From NCBI GenBank assembly GCA_964399535.1, contig CAYNRE010000032.1:186001-250000 (forward strand): a stretch of DNA of 64,000 nucleotides. The letters run 5' to 3'. The translations under genes were made by a program, and so were the position numbers. Of the stretch, positions 17,923-25,258 are shown piece by piece. This DNA is from CAYNRE01 sp964399535. GTDB taxonomy: Bacteria; Planctomycetota; Planctomycetia; Pirellulales; CAYNRE01. How positions within the stretch are numbered: position 1 is the stretch's first letter; every line of letters starts with the position of its first letter. A model generated the notes under the pieces. It was not told where the DNA came from. It saw nothing but the letters and a program-made list of their open reading frames with translations, and made no database searches.

Positions 17923-17984
17923 CCTTGACTGTCGAGTTGTCGATCAACGCCCCAGCGAAATGGTTCGCGCCGGGCGAAGATTGG

Positions 17985-19199
17985 CTAACGGATTTTACCG
18001 GAACGGCCGCGCCGGGCCAGAGGCACCAGCAGAGCCAGGCCCAGGCCGGCCAAGGCCAGCGAGCTAGGCTCGGGGATCACGACGTTATCCACGCTGTCTT
18101 GGAGCTGGAACTTCGTGTTCGAAGCCGTCAAGGTGGCCTGAATGCTGTACGACACGGTGCCGCGCACATCCACGTCGGCCGTGATGCCCAGGGCACTGAT
18201 GTCGGTGTCGTAGATCACCGGAATGCTGCCCGAGGTGCTCAGGTCGAACGAGAGCGGAATGTTGTTCAGCAGCCCGCCGTCGCTGATCGTCACCCGCAGG
18301 TCGTCTCCGGTGGGAAGACCATCGTACCCGTTGGGGTTCAGATCCTCGAGCTTCGCGGCGGCCACCAGCGGAAACAGGCTGTTTCCGACGGTGTCGATGA
18401 AGTTAATCGTTCCGAAGCCAAAGTCGAAGGGGATGTCGAACAGACCCAGCACGCTCAGCGTCAGGGTCGCATCCAGGGCCAGCCCGGCATCGAAGCCAGC
18501 CTGGAAGTTGCCCACCGCGCCGGCGACGTTGTAGGCCGTGGTCTGGTCTTGCGTGCCCGTCGGCATCGCCACACCGGGGGTGCTGAGAAAGTCGGTCCCA
18601 GCGCTCTGCGTGTAGCGCACATTCTTCAAGTGACCGGTCGGAACCGCTCGGACCTCGGTGTCGAAATTCAGATCGAACAAGCCCAGGTCCAGGCTCGTGT
18701 TGCCCGTGCCGGTGAGCTGCGTCATCGAAAACGGCTGATTGTTGATGAGCAGCACGTCGAGATTGGTCAGGTCGGCGTAATTCAGCACCGAGGGAAGGCC
18801 ATTGACCGTGCCCGCTCCTGGGCCAAACGGAGGCAAGCCATCGCCGCCCGGGTCGGTCGCCAAGGCCGATTGCTGCCCGGCCAACGTGAGCGAGGCCGTG
18901 CCGTTGGGCGTATCGCTGATCACAGCCGGATTGGGCACCACGTTCAGTGGAGCGGTCTGGCTGGGAATGCTTACATTCCCATCCAAGGTGAATCCCAGCA
19001 AACCACCGACCGACACGCGGACCGGAAGATTGGCGCTAACGGTGACGGTGCCCGACGACGTCAGCGACGTCGAAACACTTTGCGAGCCACTGCCCGCATT
19101 GAACTGCAACGGAATGGCAGAGGCACGGCCGGCCGAAAGAGCGGCGACGGCAAGCGCCAAGGATGCTGCCAGCATCCAGCGTCCAGGTTGTGACTTCAT
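17985..19199 (-). CDS. PEP-CTERM protein, tandem paralogue 2
   Basis: A 404-residue secreted protein with the signal MLAASLALAVAALSAGRASA and a C-terminal sorting tail VIPEPSS, hydrophobic LALAGLGLALLVPLA, then RRGRSGKIR. Over the whole length it is a paralogue of the genes on each side: IPLQFNAGSGSQS, DPGGDGLPPFGPGAG, LINNQPFSM, SVLGLFDIPFDFGFG and EDLNPNGYDGLPTGDD. The mature part is cysteine-free and rich in Asn, Thr and Leu, probably all-beta. The start has GAGGAG then TAGCTAATGAAG, almost the same context as paralogues 1 and 3. A private terminator follows. Its leader carries a CTTCTA-type microsatellite. Confidence 0.88.
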   Translation of the reverse strand: MKSQPGRWMLAASLALAVAALSAGRASAIPLQFNAGSGSQSVSTSLTSSGTVTVSANLPVRVSVGGLLGFTLDGNVSIPSQTAPLNVVPNPAVISDTPNGTASLTLAGQQSALATDPGGDGLPPFGPGAGTVNGLPSVLNYADLTNLDVLLINNQPFSMTQLTGTGNTSLDLGLFDLNFDTEVRAVPTGHLKNVRYTQSAGTDFLSTPGVAMPTGTQDQTTAYNVAGAVGNFQAGFDAGLALDATLTLSVLGLFDIPFDFGFGTINFIDTVGNSLFPLVAAAKLEDLNPNGYDGLPTGDDLRVTISDGGLLNNIPLSFDLSTSGSIPVIYDTDISALGITADVDVRGTVSYSIQATLTASNTKFQLQDSVDNVVIPEPSSLALAGLGLALLVPLARRGRSGKIR

Positions 19200-19216
19200 T
19201 AGCTACTCCTCGACAG

Positions 19217-19258
19217 TTTCTTTTCTTCTACTTCTTCTACTTCTGATTCTTCTACTTC
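19217..19258. repeat. TTC-rich microsatellite in the leader of PEP-CTERM gene 2
   Basis: A pyrimidine-rich run built from TTCTTCTAC-like units, broken by one TGA. On the coding strand it reads as a GAAGTAGAA-type purine run ending about 18 nt before the ATG. It sits just upstream of GAGGAG. Confidence 0.75.
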
Positions 19259-19606
19259 ATCAATCAATTCTGCTCGGTCAATCTCATGCACGAACAGCCT
19301 GTTGAAATAATCCATCGTGGCTTATTTCATCCACGGCCCACTTCGCGGCGAAATTGCTCGCGGCTGGTTCTCAAGGGGCGCCGACCGATCCGTCCTTTAC
19401 CATCGCAGTGGTTATGGAATCTCTCTCTCGCGACGGACCGCGAGCGCCGAACCCCCTTCGTTTGTCAGAAGCAGGAAAAGCGCACGACTTTCCCCACCTT
19501 TGGCCTATCCTCCCAGAACCCGTTTGGTTGTCAAGGAAAAGTTTGCTTCGTTGTCACACTTTTTTATTGATCCACGGAGCCACTCAAAAGATCGCCATGT
19601 TCCATT

Positions 19607-19648
19607 AAAAAACGGTGGCCGCCGAGTCCTAAGACCCCGCGGCCACCG
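19607..19648 (-). terminator. Intrinsic terminator of PEP-CTERM gene 3
   Basis: The stem CGGTGGCCGC / GCGGCCACCG (19613-19622 and 19639-19648) is followed on the minus strand by six Ts. It lies 135 nt past the stop at 19783. Confidence 0.85.
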
Positions 19649-19782
19649 CGTATTGAATTCCGTCGACCGACGACGCTGGGCAAAACCCATCCGGGCAGGC
19701 TTCACCCGTTATCATCGTTTCACGCGATGCACTCCGCCGCAAAGCCGAGCCCAACTCCGCGTGAAGACGGTTGAACTTTCGC

Positions 19783-21021
19783 TTACTTCTTCAGGCGCCG
19801 ACGCACCAGCGGCAGCATCCCGACAATTCCCAGACCGGCCAGGCACCACGTGCTCGGCTCCGGAATCACGACGTCCTCGATCGTGTCCTGGAGCTGGAAG
19901 CCGGTGTTCGACGCACTGACCGAACCGTTGAACGAATAGCTGACCGACCCACGCACGTCGATGTCGAAGTCGATCGTGCCGATCCCCAGGTCCACCGCGA
20001 AATCGGAATCGATATTCGCCGGCAGCGAGCCCGAGGTGTTCAGATCGAACGACAAGGGAATCAGGTTCAAATAACCATTGTCATTGAAGGTGTAACGCAT
20101 GTCGTCGCCCGTAGGCAGCCCAGCATACCCGCCAGGATTCAGGTCCTGCAGCGTGGTGGCCCCGACGATGGCGAAGGGAGCGTTAATCGCCTGGTTGTTC
20201 AGGATCGTGACGTTGCCGATGTTGAAGTCGAAGGGAATGTCGAACAGGCCCAACACACTCAGCGTCAGCGTCGCGTCCATGTCCAGACCCGCGGTAACAT
20301 TGCCCGAAAAGGTTCCCGGGGCACCGGAGACCAGGTAGTTGGTGGTCTTGTTCGGCGTGCCCGGGGCCACTTCGGTACCGGAGGTGGGCAGCAGGTCGCT
20401 CGGCACGTCCTGGACGAACTTGAAGTTCGAGAGGTTGCCGTTCGGCCGTGCTCGGACCTCGGTGTCGAAATTCAGGTCGAACAGGCCCAACACGTCGAGC
20501 GAGGTGTTGCCACTGACCGGAATCTCGTTCAGCGAGAAATTCTGATTGTTGATCAAAGTGGTGTTCATGCTGGTCACGTCGGCGTAACGCAACACCGACG
20601 GTAGGCCGTTGACCGTGCCCGTGCCTGGTCCGAAGGGAGGCAGCCCGTCGGCGCCCGGATCGGTGCTCAGGGCCGATTGCTGACCGGCCAGCGTGATCGC
20701 GGCGCTTCCCGTCGGGGTGGTGTTGATCGTGACACTACCGCCGGCCACACCGACATTGACCGCCTGGTTGGGAATCGTGATTGCGCCGTTCAGAACGGTT
20801 CCCTGTACGCCGGGAATCGGGAAGTCGGCCGTCGAAAGGCGATAGGTCAAGTTCGCCGAAACAGAAAGGGTACCCGCCCCGGCCAGGGTCGTATGAAAGT
20901 TTTGGGTACCGGTTCCGCCGTTAAACACCAGCGGAATAGCAGATGCGGTGCTCGCGGCGGCTGTCACCAACGACAGGCCGAGTGCCGCGTTGGCAAACCA
21001 CCGAATTTTCCCCCGACTCAT
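19783..21021 (-). CDS. PEP-CTERM protein, tandem paralogue 3
   Basis: A 412-residue secreted protein, the first of three tandem paralogues in transcription order. The signal is MSRGKIRWFANAALGLSLVT with cleavage likely after STASA. The sorting tail is VIPEPST, hydrophobic CLAGLGIVGMLPL, then VRRRLKK. It shares IPLVFNGGTGTQNFHT with paralogue 1 nearly residue for residue, and the DPGADGLPPFGPG, INNQNFSL, SVLGLFDIPFDF and DLNPGGYAGLPTGDD blocks with both. Paralogues 1 and 3 look closer to each other than to 2. AAGGAG precedes the start context GCTAATGAG. No catalytic motif is seen. Confidence 0.88.
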   Translation of the reverse strand: MSRGKIRWFANAALGLSLVTAAASTASAIPLVFNGGTGTQNFHTTLAGAGTLSVSANLTYRLSTADFPIPGVQGTVLNGAITIPNQAVNVGVAGGSVTINTTPTGSAAITLAGQQSALSTDPGADGLPPFGPGTGTVNGLPSVLRYADVTSMNTTLINNQNFSLNEIPVSGNTSLDVLGLFDLNFDTEVRARPNGNLSNFKFVQDVPSDLLPTSGTEVAPGTPNKTTNYLVSGAPGTFSGNVTAGLDMDATLTLSVLGLFDIPFDFNIGNVTILNNQAINAPFAIVGATTLQDLNPGGYAGLPTGDDMRYTFNDNGYLNLIPLSFDLNTSGSLPANIDSDFAVDLGIGTIDFDIDVRGSVSYSFNGSVSASNTGFQLQDTIEDVVIPEPSTWCLAGLGIVGMLPLVRRRLKK

Positions 21022-21501
21022 TAGCGACTCCTTTGTGCGTTGCTTCTACTGCCCGGATGTAAGTCCGAAAGATTACCGATCTGGCCACCCGGCCCTTGAC
21101 CCCGCCGGCGACCGAAAATCCGCGATCTCAGCGACAGCTCGATCGAACCGTTTCACTCGAACCGTCTCTCCCAGCGCCAATGCGGCGCAACACGGGCGCC
21201 CGCCCGCTGGGTAATCGCCATAGTGGACGAAAAATCGGAAATGTCAACCAATTTCTCATAAATTCACCAGCAAGGATTTCTGACGCCGCTGGAACGATTG
21301 CCGAGCACCGCTACAAACCTCCTCGAAACGCCTGCCCCCCGCCGGTTCGGCCAGCGTGCCAGGACACCAAGCTCCTCCATTTGGGGCTCCAAGGCGCTAC
21401 TTCCCGGGTGAACGACTTCGCCGAATCTGGTATACCCAGCCCCACGCCGCCGGGCCGGTCCGGCAGTGGAACTGGGCCCCGAGAAATCACCGTAACTGGC
21501 T
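21022..21501. other. Divergent intergenic region, 480 bp
   Basis: This lies between PEP-CTERM gene 3 and the amidohydrolase. An A+T-rich patch at about 21225-21300 contains ATTTCTCATAAATTC and could hold a promoter in either direction, but no -35/-10 pair is convincing. Nothing else is visible. Confidence 0.4.
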
Positions 21502-22812
21502 ATGTCACAGCAACTTCAACAGCGAATTCAGGACCAGCTCGAGCGGCTCGTGCTGATCGATCCTCATACGCATATCAATCCACTGGCACCGGCCTCGACC
21601 ACGCTGGCCGACATCCTGGGGTACCACTACTACACCGAACTGGCCCATTCGGCCGGCATGCCCCGCGAGCAGATCGAGGCGCCCGGCCTGGACCCGCGGG
21701 AAAAGGTGCGCCGGCTCGTCGAGCAGCTTGGCCCCTTGGACAACACCATCCAGACCAGTTGGCTCGTCGAGATGCTCCAGCGGTTCTTCGGCTTTCCCGA
21801 CGACCGCCTGACGCCGGCCAACTGGGAAGCCGTTTTCGACCGCTCGGCCTCGCAGATGGCTGCCCCCCAATGGGCCGACGACGTGCTCCGCCAAAGCCGT
21901 CTGGAAGCGGTTTTTCTGACCAACGACTTCGACGACCCCCTGGCGGGGTTCGACACCCAGGTTTACGTTCCCTGCCTGCGGACCGACGACCTGGTGTTTC
22001 ACCTCGGTCGGCCCGAGGTGCGCGAGCGGCTCGAACGCTCGAGCGGCATCGCCCCGGGTTCCGTCGCCTCGCTCCGCAAAGCCCTCGGGCAGCGATTCGA
22101 ACATTTCCGCCAGCGCGGGGCCCGGGCATGCGCCATTTCGCTGCCGCCCGACTTTACCCCCGCGGCCATCGACGAAGCCGCGGCCGAGTCGGCCCTGAAC
22201 GCCGTGACGGCCGGTCGCGCCAGCCGCGACGAGTTGGCCCTGCTCAGCCAGTTCGTATTCTGGACGCTCGCCCAGAATTGCGCCGATTTTCACTTGCCCT
22301 TCGACTTGATGATTGGGGTCAACCGCCGGGTTTACGAAGCGGGCGTTTTTCAGGGACAAGACCTCTACGACAGCCGGGTTTCGCTGATTCAGTACCGCGC
22401 GCTTTGGAACGCGTTCCCCCAGGTCACGTTTCCCGTGTCGGTGTTGGCCAGCGTCACCAATCAAGAACTGGTCAGCTATAGTTGGATTTTCCCGAACGTG
22501 GTGACCCAGGGCCACTGGTGGTACTCGAATACGCCAGCCTACATCGAGTGGGATGCCGCCAGCCGGCTCGAGGCGGTGCCCCGCACCAAGCAAATCGGCT
22601 ACTACAGCGACATGTATAAGCTGGAGTTCGCCCTGCCCAAGTTCGCCATGTACCGGAGAATTCTGGCCAAGTTGTTGGCCGAGCGGTTTGTCGTGGGCCG
22701 GGGCTGGAGCGAAGAGCGGGCACTGGAGCTGGGGCGCGAGGTGCTCCGCGGCAACGTCGAACGAATCTTCTATCCGGAGCGGTGCCGCGACACGGACCCG
22801 GGGGCCAGGTGA
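21502..22812 (+). CDS. UxaC-like amidohydrolase-superfamily protein
   Basis: A 436-residue TIM-barrel metal-dependent hydrolase or isomerase. The metal motif near the N-terminus is DPHTHINP (His22, His24), as in glucuronate isomerase (DPHCHL), and the order LFDRSASQM, VFLTNDFDDP, DLMIGVNRRVY and QIGYYSDMYKLEF resembles the UxaC branch rather than urease-type amidohydrolases. True UxaC isomerises uronates in the cytoplasm; since no uronate-pathway genes are nearby and the sequence is divergent, the substrate is left open. The start ATG at 21502 has only a weak ribosome-binding site. The HTTM gene follows 42 bp downstream on the same strand, so the two may be cotranscribed. Confidence 0.78.
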   Translation: MSQQLQQRIQDQLERLVLIDPHTHINPLAPASTTLADILGYHYYTELAHSAGMPREQIEAPGLDPREKVRRLVEQLGPLDNTIQTSWLVEMLQRFFGFPDDRLTPANWEAVFDRSASQMAAPQWADDVLRQSRLEAVFLTNDFDDPLAGFDTQVYVPCLRTDDLVFHLGRPEVRERLERSSGIAPGSVASLRKALGQRFEHFRQRGARACAISLPPDFTPAAIDEAAAESALNAVTAGRASRDELALLSQFVFWTLAQNCADFHLPFDLMIGVNRRVYEAGVFQGQDLYDSRVSLIQYRALWNAFPQVTFPVSVLASVTNQELVSYSWIFPNVVTQGHWWYSNTPAYIEWDAASRLEAVPRTKQIGYYSDMYKLEFALPKFAMYRRILAKLLAERFVVGRGWSEERALELGREVLRGNVERIFYPERCRDTDPGAR

Positions 22813-22854
22813 GTCGATTTCCCCGGACCTAGCTGGCGGTGACTGGACCCCCCC

Positions 22855-25233
22855 ATGTTGGAACGCATCGGGCGACTACTGGCCTCGCCGGTCGACGGCG
22901 CTTCGCTAGCCATGCTGCGAATGGGCTTTGGGCTGGGCATGGTGGGCGAGGCGCACAGCTTCTGGACCCTGCGCCCCGAGGGACGCTGGATCGATCTGTT
23001 GTTTTCCCAGCCGGGCCAAGGCTGGAACGTGCCCTACCACGGGTTCGAGTGGGTTCAGCCCTGGGCGCCCCCTGGCATGGCGGTGCACTGCGCGGTGTTG
23101 GCGGCCGCCGGCGCCGGCCTGGCGCTGGGCCTGGCAACCCGGCTCTCGGCCGTGGTGTTGTTCCTGTCCTGGACCTACCTGGCCATGATCGACGCCACGC
23201 TGTTCAACAACCACTACTACGTCTGGTCGCTGTTGAGCCTGATGTTTGTTTTCTTGCCGTCGGCCAGGGTTTGGAGCCTCGACCGCTGGCTCACCCGGCG
23301 GCTTCGCCCCGCCGCCGATCGGCCCGGCTGCGAAGTTCCCTTCTGGGGCGTGTTTTGGGTCCGCTCGCAGTTGGTCTGCATGTACTTCTACGGGGCCGTG
23401 ACCAAACTCACCTACGACTACCTGGTTCACGCCCAGCCGGTACGCAACGGAATGCAGGCGTCGGGCATCCGCGAGACCTTTGAGGCGTACCTTCCCAACT
23501 ACCTGGCCGATTGGTGCACCGAGCAAATGCTGCGGCCCGAAGCGGGTTATTTGTTCGCCTACAGCGGTTTGCTCTACGATCTGCTCGTCGGCCCGCTGCT
23601 TATCATTCGCCGCACGCGGGCCCTGGGGATCGCGCTCACGGCCACGTTTCATGGGCTGAATCACTTTTTGCTGTTCGACGACATCGGCTGGTTTCCCGCG
23701 TTAGCGTTTTGGAGCACTTTGATTTTTCTCGAGCCCGATTGGCCGCGCCGATTGGCGGCCTGGCTGAGCAAACCAAGATGGCCGCGCCCCGATTGGAGCT
23801 GGTTAATCGCCGGGGTGCTGGTCTTTCCTCCGCTGGGAGTTTTCTTGGGCTGGAAGGCTCGGCGAGCGTCGCCCCCCGAGGGGGCGGTGCCGCGGCGGCT
23901 GTCCAAAGGGGTCGCCCTGCTGCTGACCGTTTGGATCGGCTTTCAGTATCTCTGGCCGCTACGTCACTTGCTGATCGAGGGAGACGTAAACTGGACCCTC
24001 GAGGGGGAACGGTTTAGCTGGCGCATGAAAGCCAACCAGCGCAATCCGGGCACGCTACGGCTGAAGATCGTCGATCCAGCCCTGGTGCGGGCTGGCGAAC
24101 ACGGAGAGCTGGTGCTCGACCGTGGGCAGTGGACCGAGCCGGTTGTGGTGTATCGCCAGGTCGATTCCCGCCAGGTGCGCTGGGAATCCTTGCCCGCGAT
24201 TCTGCTCTTCTTTCAGCCGCTGGCCGGCGAGCGGGCCGTGCTGAACCCCTATTCCGCCGAGCTGGCCCAAGGGGATGCGGGCGATGCCCTCGCGGCCGAT
24301 TTCGTGGTCGCGGCCGATGCCCCGCAGACGCTCAGCGAGGCGCACCGCCGCGCCACGCAGCTCTGGCAAGATCGGTTTGGCAGCGATCCGACGGCGTACG
24401 AGACCTTCCCGCTGAGCGGCCTGTTGGCCACCCTGCGAACGAGTTGGAAAGACCGGCGAGCGCCTCAGTCGCTGCTCGATCTGATCGACGACATGCGCCG
24501 CCTGGCCGAGCAACTGGCCGACCCGGCCCTGCCCGCGGCCGAGCGAGAGCCGATTTGCGAACGGCTGCACGCGGGCCTGAAAGCGGCGGCCCAGAGCCGC
24601 GACTTTGGCGGTTCGCTGCGCGACCTGCTGCTGAAATGCCACCCCTTGGCCCTGAGCGGTGCCCTGCCCCCCAAGGGGCTCGGCTTCTTGGCCCTGGAGG
24701 ATCGACACGTCTTCCAGGTCGATTCGCGGGGCTTCGTCGAGCTGCGGCGCACATCCTGGCCAAGCGATGGGCCGCGGCTAGAGATCTACGCTGATTTCGA
24801 CGTGATGCAACCGAGCGACTGGCGCGTGCTACCGGAAAGGATGTTGCTCGAGGATCCGCCGGGCTTTTTCGCCGTGCAGTGGAACCAGTACCGCGAACTA
24901 ACCGAGCTGAAGTGCCAGCGTATCGCGATGCGGCCGTATTTCATTCATCAATACGTTGCGCACGTGGCCGAGCTTTGGACCGAACGATTCGGCCGTCGCC
25001 CTCAGATTTATGTCCGCGCCACGCTGGGCCTGAATCACCATCCTCGGCAAACCTATATCGACCCCCAGGTCGACCTGGCGGCGGCCCCCCTCAAACTGCT
25101 CGGGCACAACGATTGGATTCCGCCGATGCGAGTGCGGGCCGATGCCCCGCCGACAACCGCCCAGCCGAGGGCAAGCTCCGGCACGCCGCCGCCCCACACC
25201 GGGGCGACGCCCACCCTCCCCGGGAAGCCTTGA
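22855..25233 (+). CDS. HTTM (vitamin K gamma-carboxylase-like) membrane protein
   Basis: A 792-residue protein. The first 380 residues are a multi-pass HTTM domain related to vitamin K-dependent gamma-carboxylase. Recognisable points are NNHYYVWSL (His120, cf. the NHSYL of the human enzyme), YFYGAVTKLTYDYL (Lys184, at the position of the essential Lys) and FHGLNHFLLFDDIGWFP. The rest is mainly soluble: a carboxylase-like beta region (FSWRMKANQRNPGTLRLKIVDP, beginning WTLEGERFSWRMK) and then Arg/Leu-rich helical material, ending with a Pro-rich tail. Activity as a carboxylase is unproven for bacterial homologues. It follows the amidohydrolase by 42 bp, and 25 bp separate it from the convergent TMTC-like gene. 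Confidence 0.85.
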   Translation: MLERIGRLLASPVDGASLAMLRMGFGLGMVGEAHSFWTLRPEGRWIDLLFSQPGQGWNVPYHGFEWVQPWAPPGMAVHCAVLAAAGAGLALGLATRLSAVVLFLSWTYLAMIDATLFNNHYYVWSLLSLMFVFLPSARVWSLDRWLTRRLRPAADRPGCEVPFWGVFWVRSQLVCMYFYGAVTKLTYDYLVHAQPVRNGMQASGIRETFEAYLPNYLADWCTEQMLRPEAGYLFAYSGLLYDLLVGPLLIIRRTRALGIALTATFHGLNHFLLFDDIGWFPALAFWSTLIFLEPDWPRRLAAWLSKPRWPRPDWSWLIAGVLVFPPLGVFLGWKARRASPPEGAVPRRLSKGVALLLTVWIGFQYLWPLRHLLIEGDVNWTLEGERFSWRMKANQRNPGTLRLKIVDPALVRAGEHGELVLDRGQWTEPVVVYRQVDSRQVRWESLPAILLFFQPLAGERAVLNPYSAELAQGDAGDALAADFVVAADAPQTLSEAHRRATQLWQDRFGSDPTAYETFPLSGLLATLRTSWKDRRAPQSLLDLIDDMRRLAEQLADPALPAAEREPICERLHAGLKAAAQSRDFGGSLRDLLLKCHPLALSGALPPKGLGFLALEDRHVFQVDSRGFVELRRTSWPSDGPRLEIYADFDVMQPSDWRVLPERMLLEDPPGFFAVQWNQYRELTELKCQRIAMRPYFIHQYVAHVAELWTERFGRRPQIYVRATLGLNHHPRQTYIDPQVDLAAAPLKLLGHNDWIPPMRVRADAPPTTAQPRASSGTPPPHTGATPTLPGKP

Positions 25234-25258
25234 TGCCCTACCGGGCGGGTAGGCCCGA

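Larger units (their letters stand above)
17538..17984. other. Leader of PEP-CTERM gene 1 and end of gene 2
   Basis: A 447-bp spacer. From its high-coordinate end it holds the gene 2 terminator (17882-17922), about 290 bp that must contain a minus-strand promoter for gene 1, and the 16-bp repeats at 17547-17594. It is less GC-rich than the coding regions. Open frames inside it cross the terminator and were not accepted. Confidence 0.55.
19200..19782. other. Leader of PEP-CTERM gene 2 and end of gene 3
   Basis: A 583-bp spacer holding the gene 3 terminator (19607-19648) and the leader of gene 2. The part at 19200-19610 is clearly richer in A+T than the genes around it. No gene is supported; a promoter for gene 2 must be in it but I cannot place it with confidence. 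Confidence 0.55.

Noticed and set aside
17580..17947. Small minus-strand open frames between PEP-CTERM genes 1 and 2
   Set aside because: They run over the gene 2 terminator and lack a ribosome-binding site.
17772..19193. 473-codon plus-strand frame opposite PEP-CTERM paralogue 2
   Set aside because: It crosses a terminator and is Arg/Gln/His-rich, as expected for the antisense of a repetitive Asn/Thr/Leu-rich gene.
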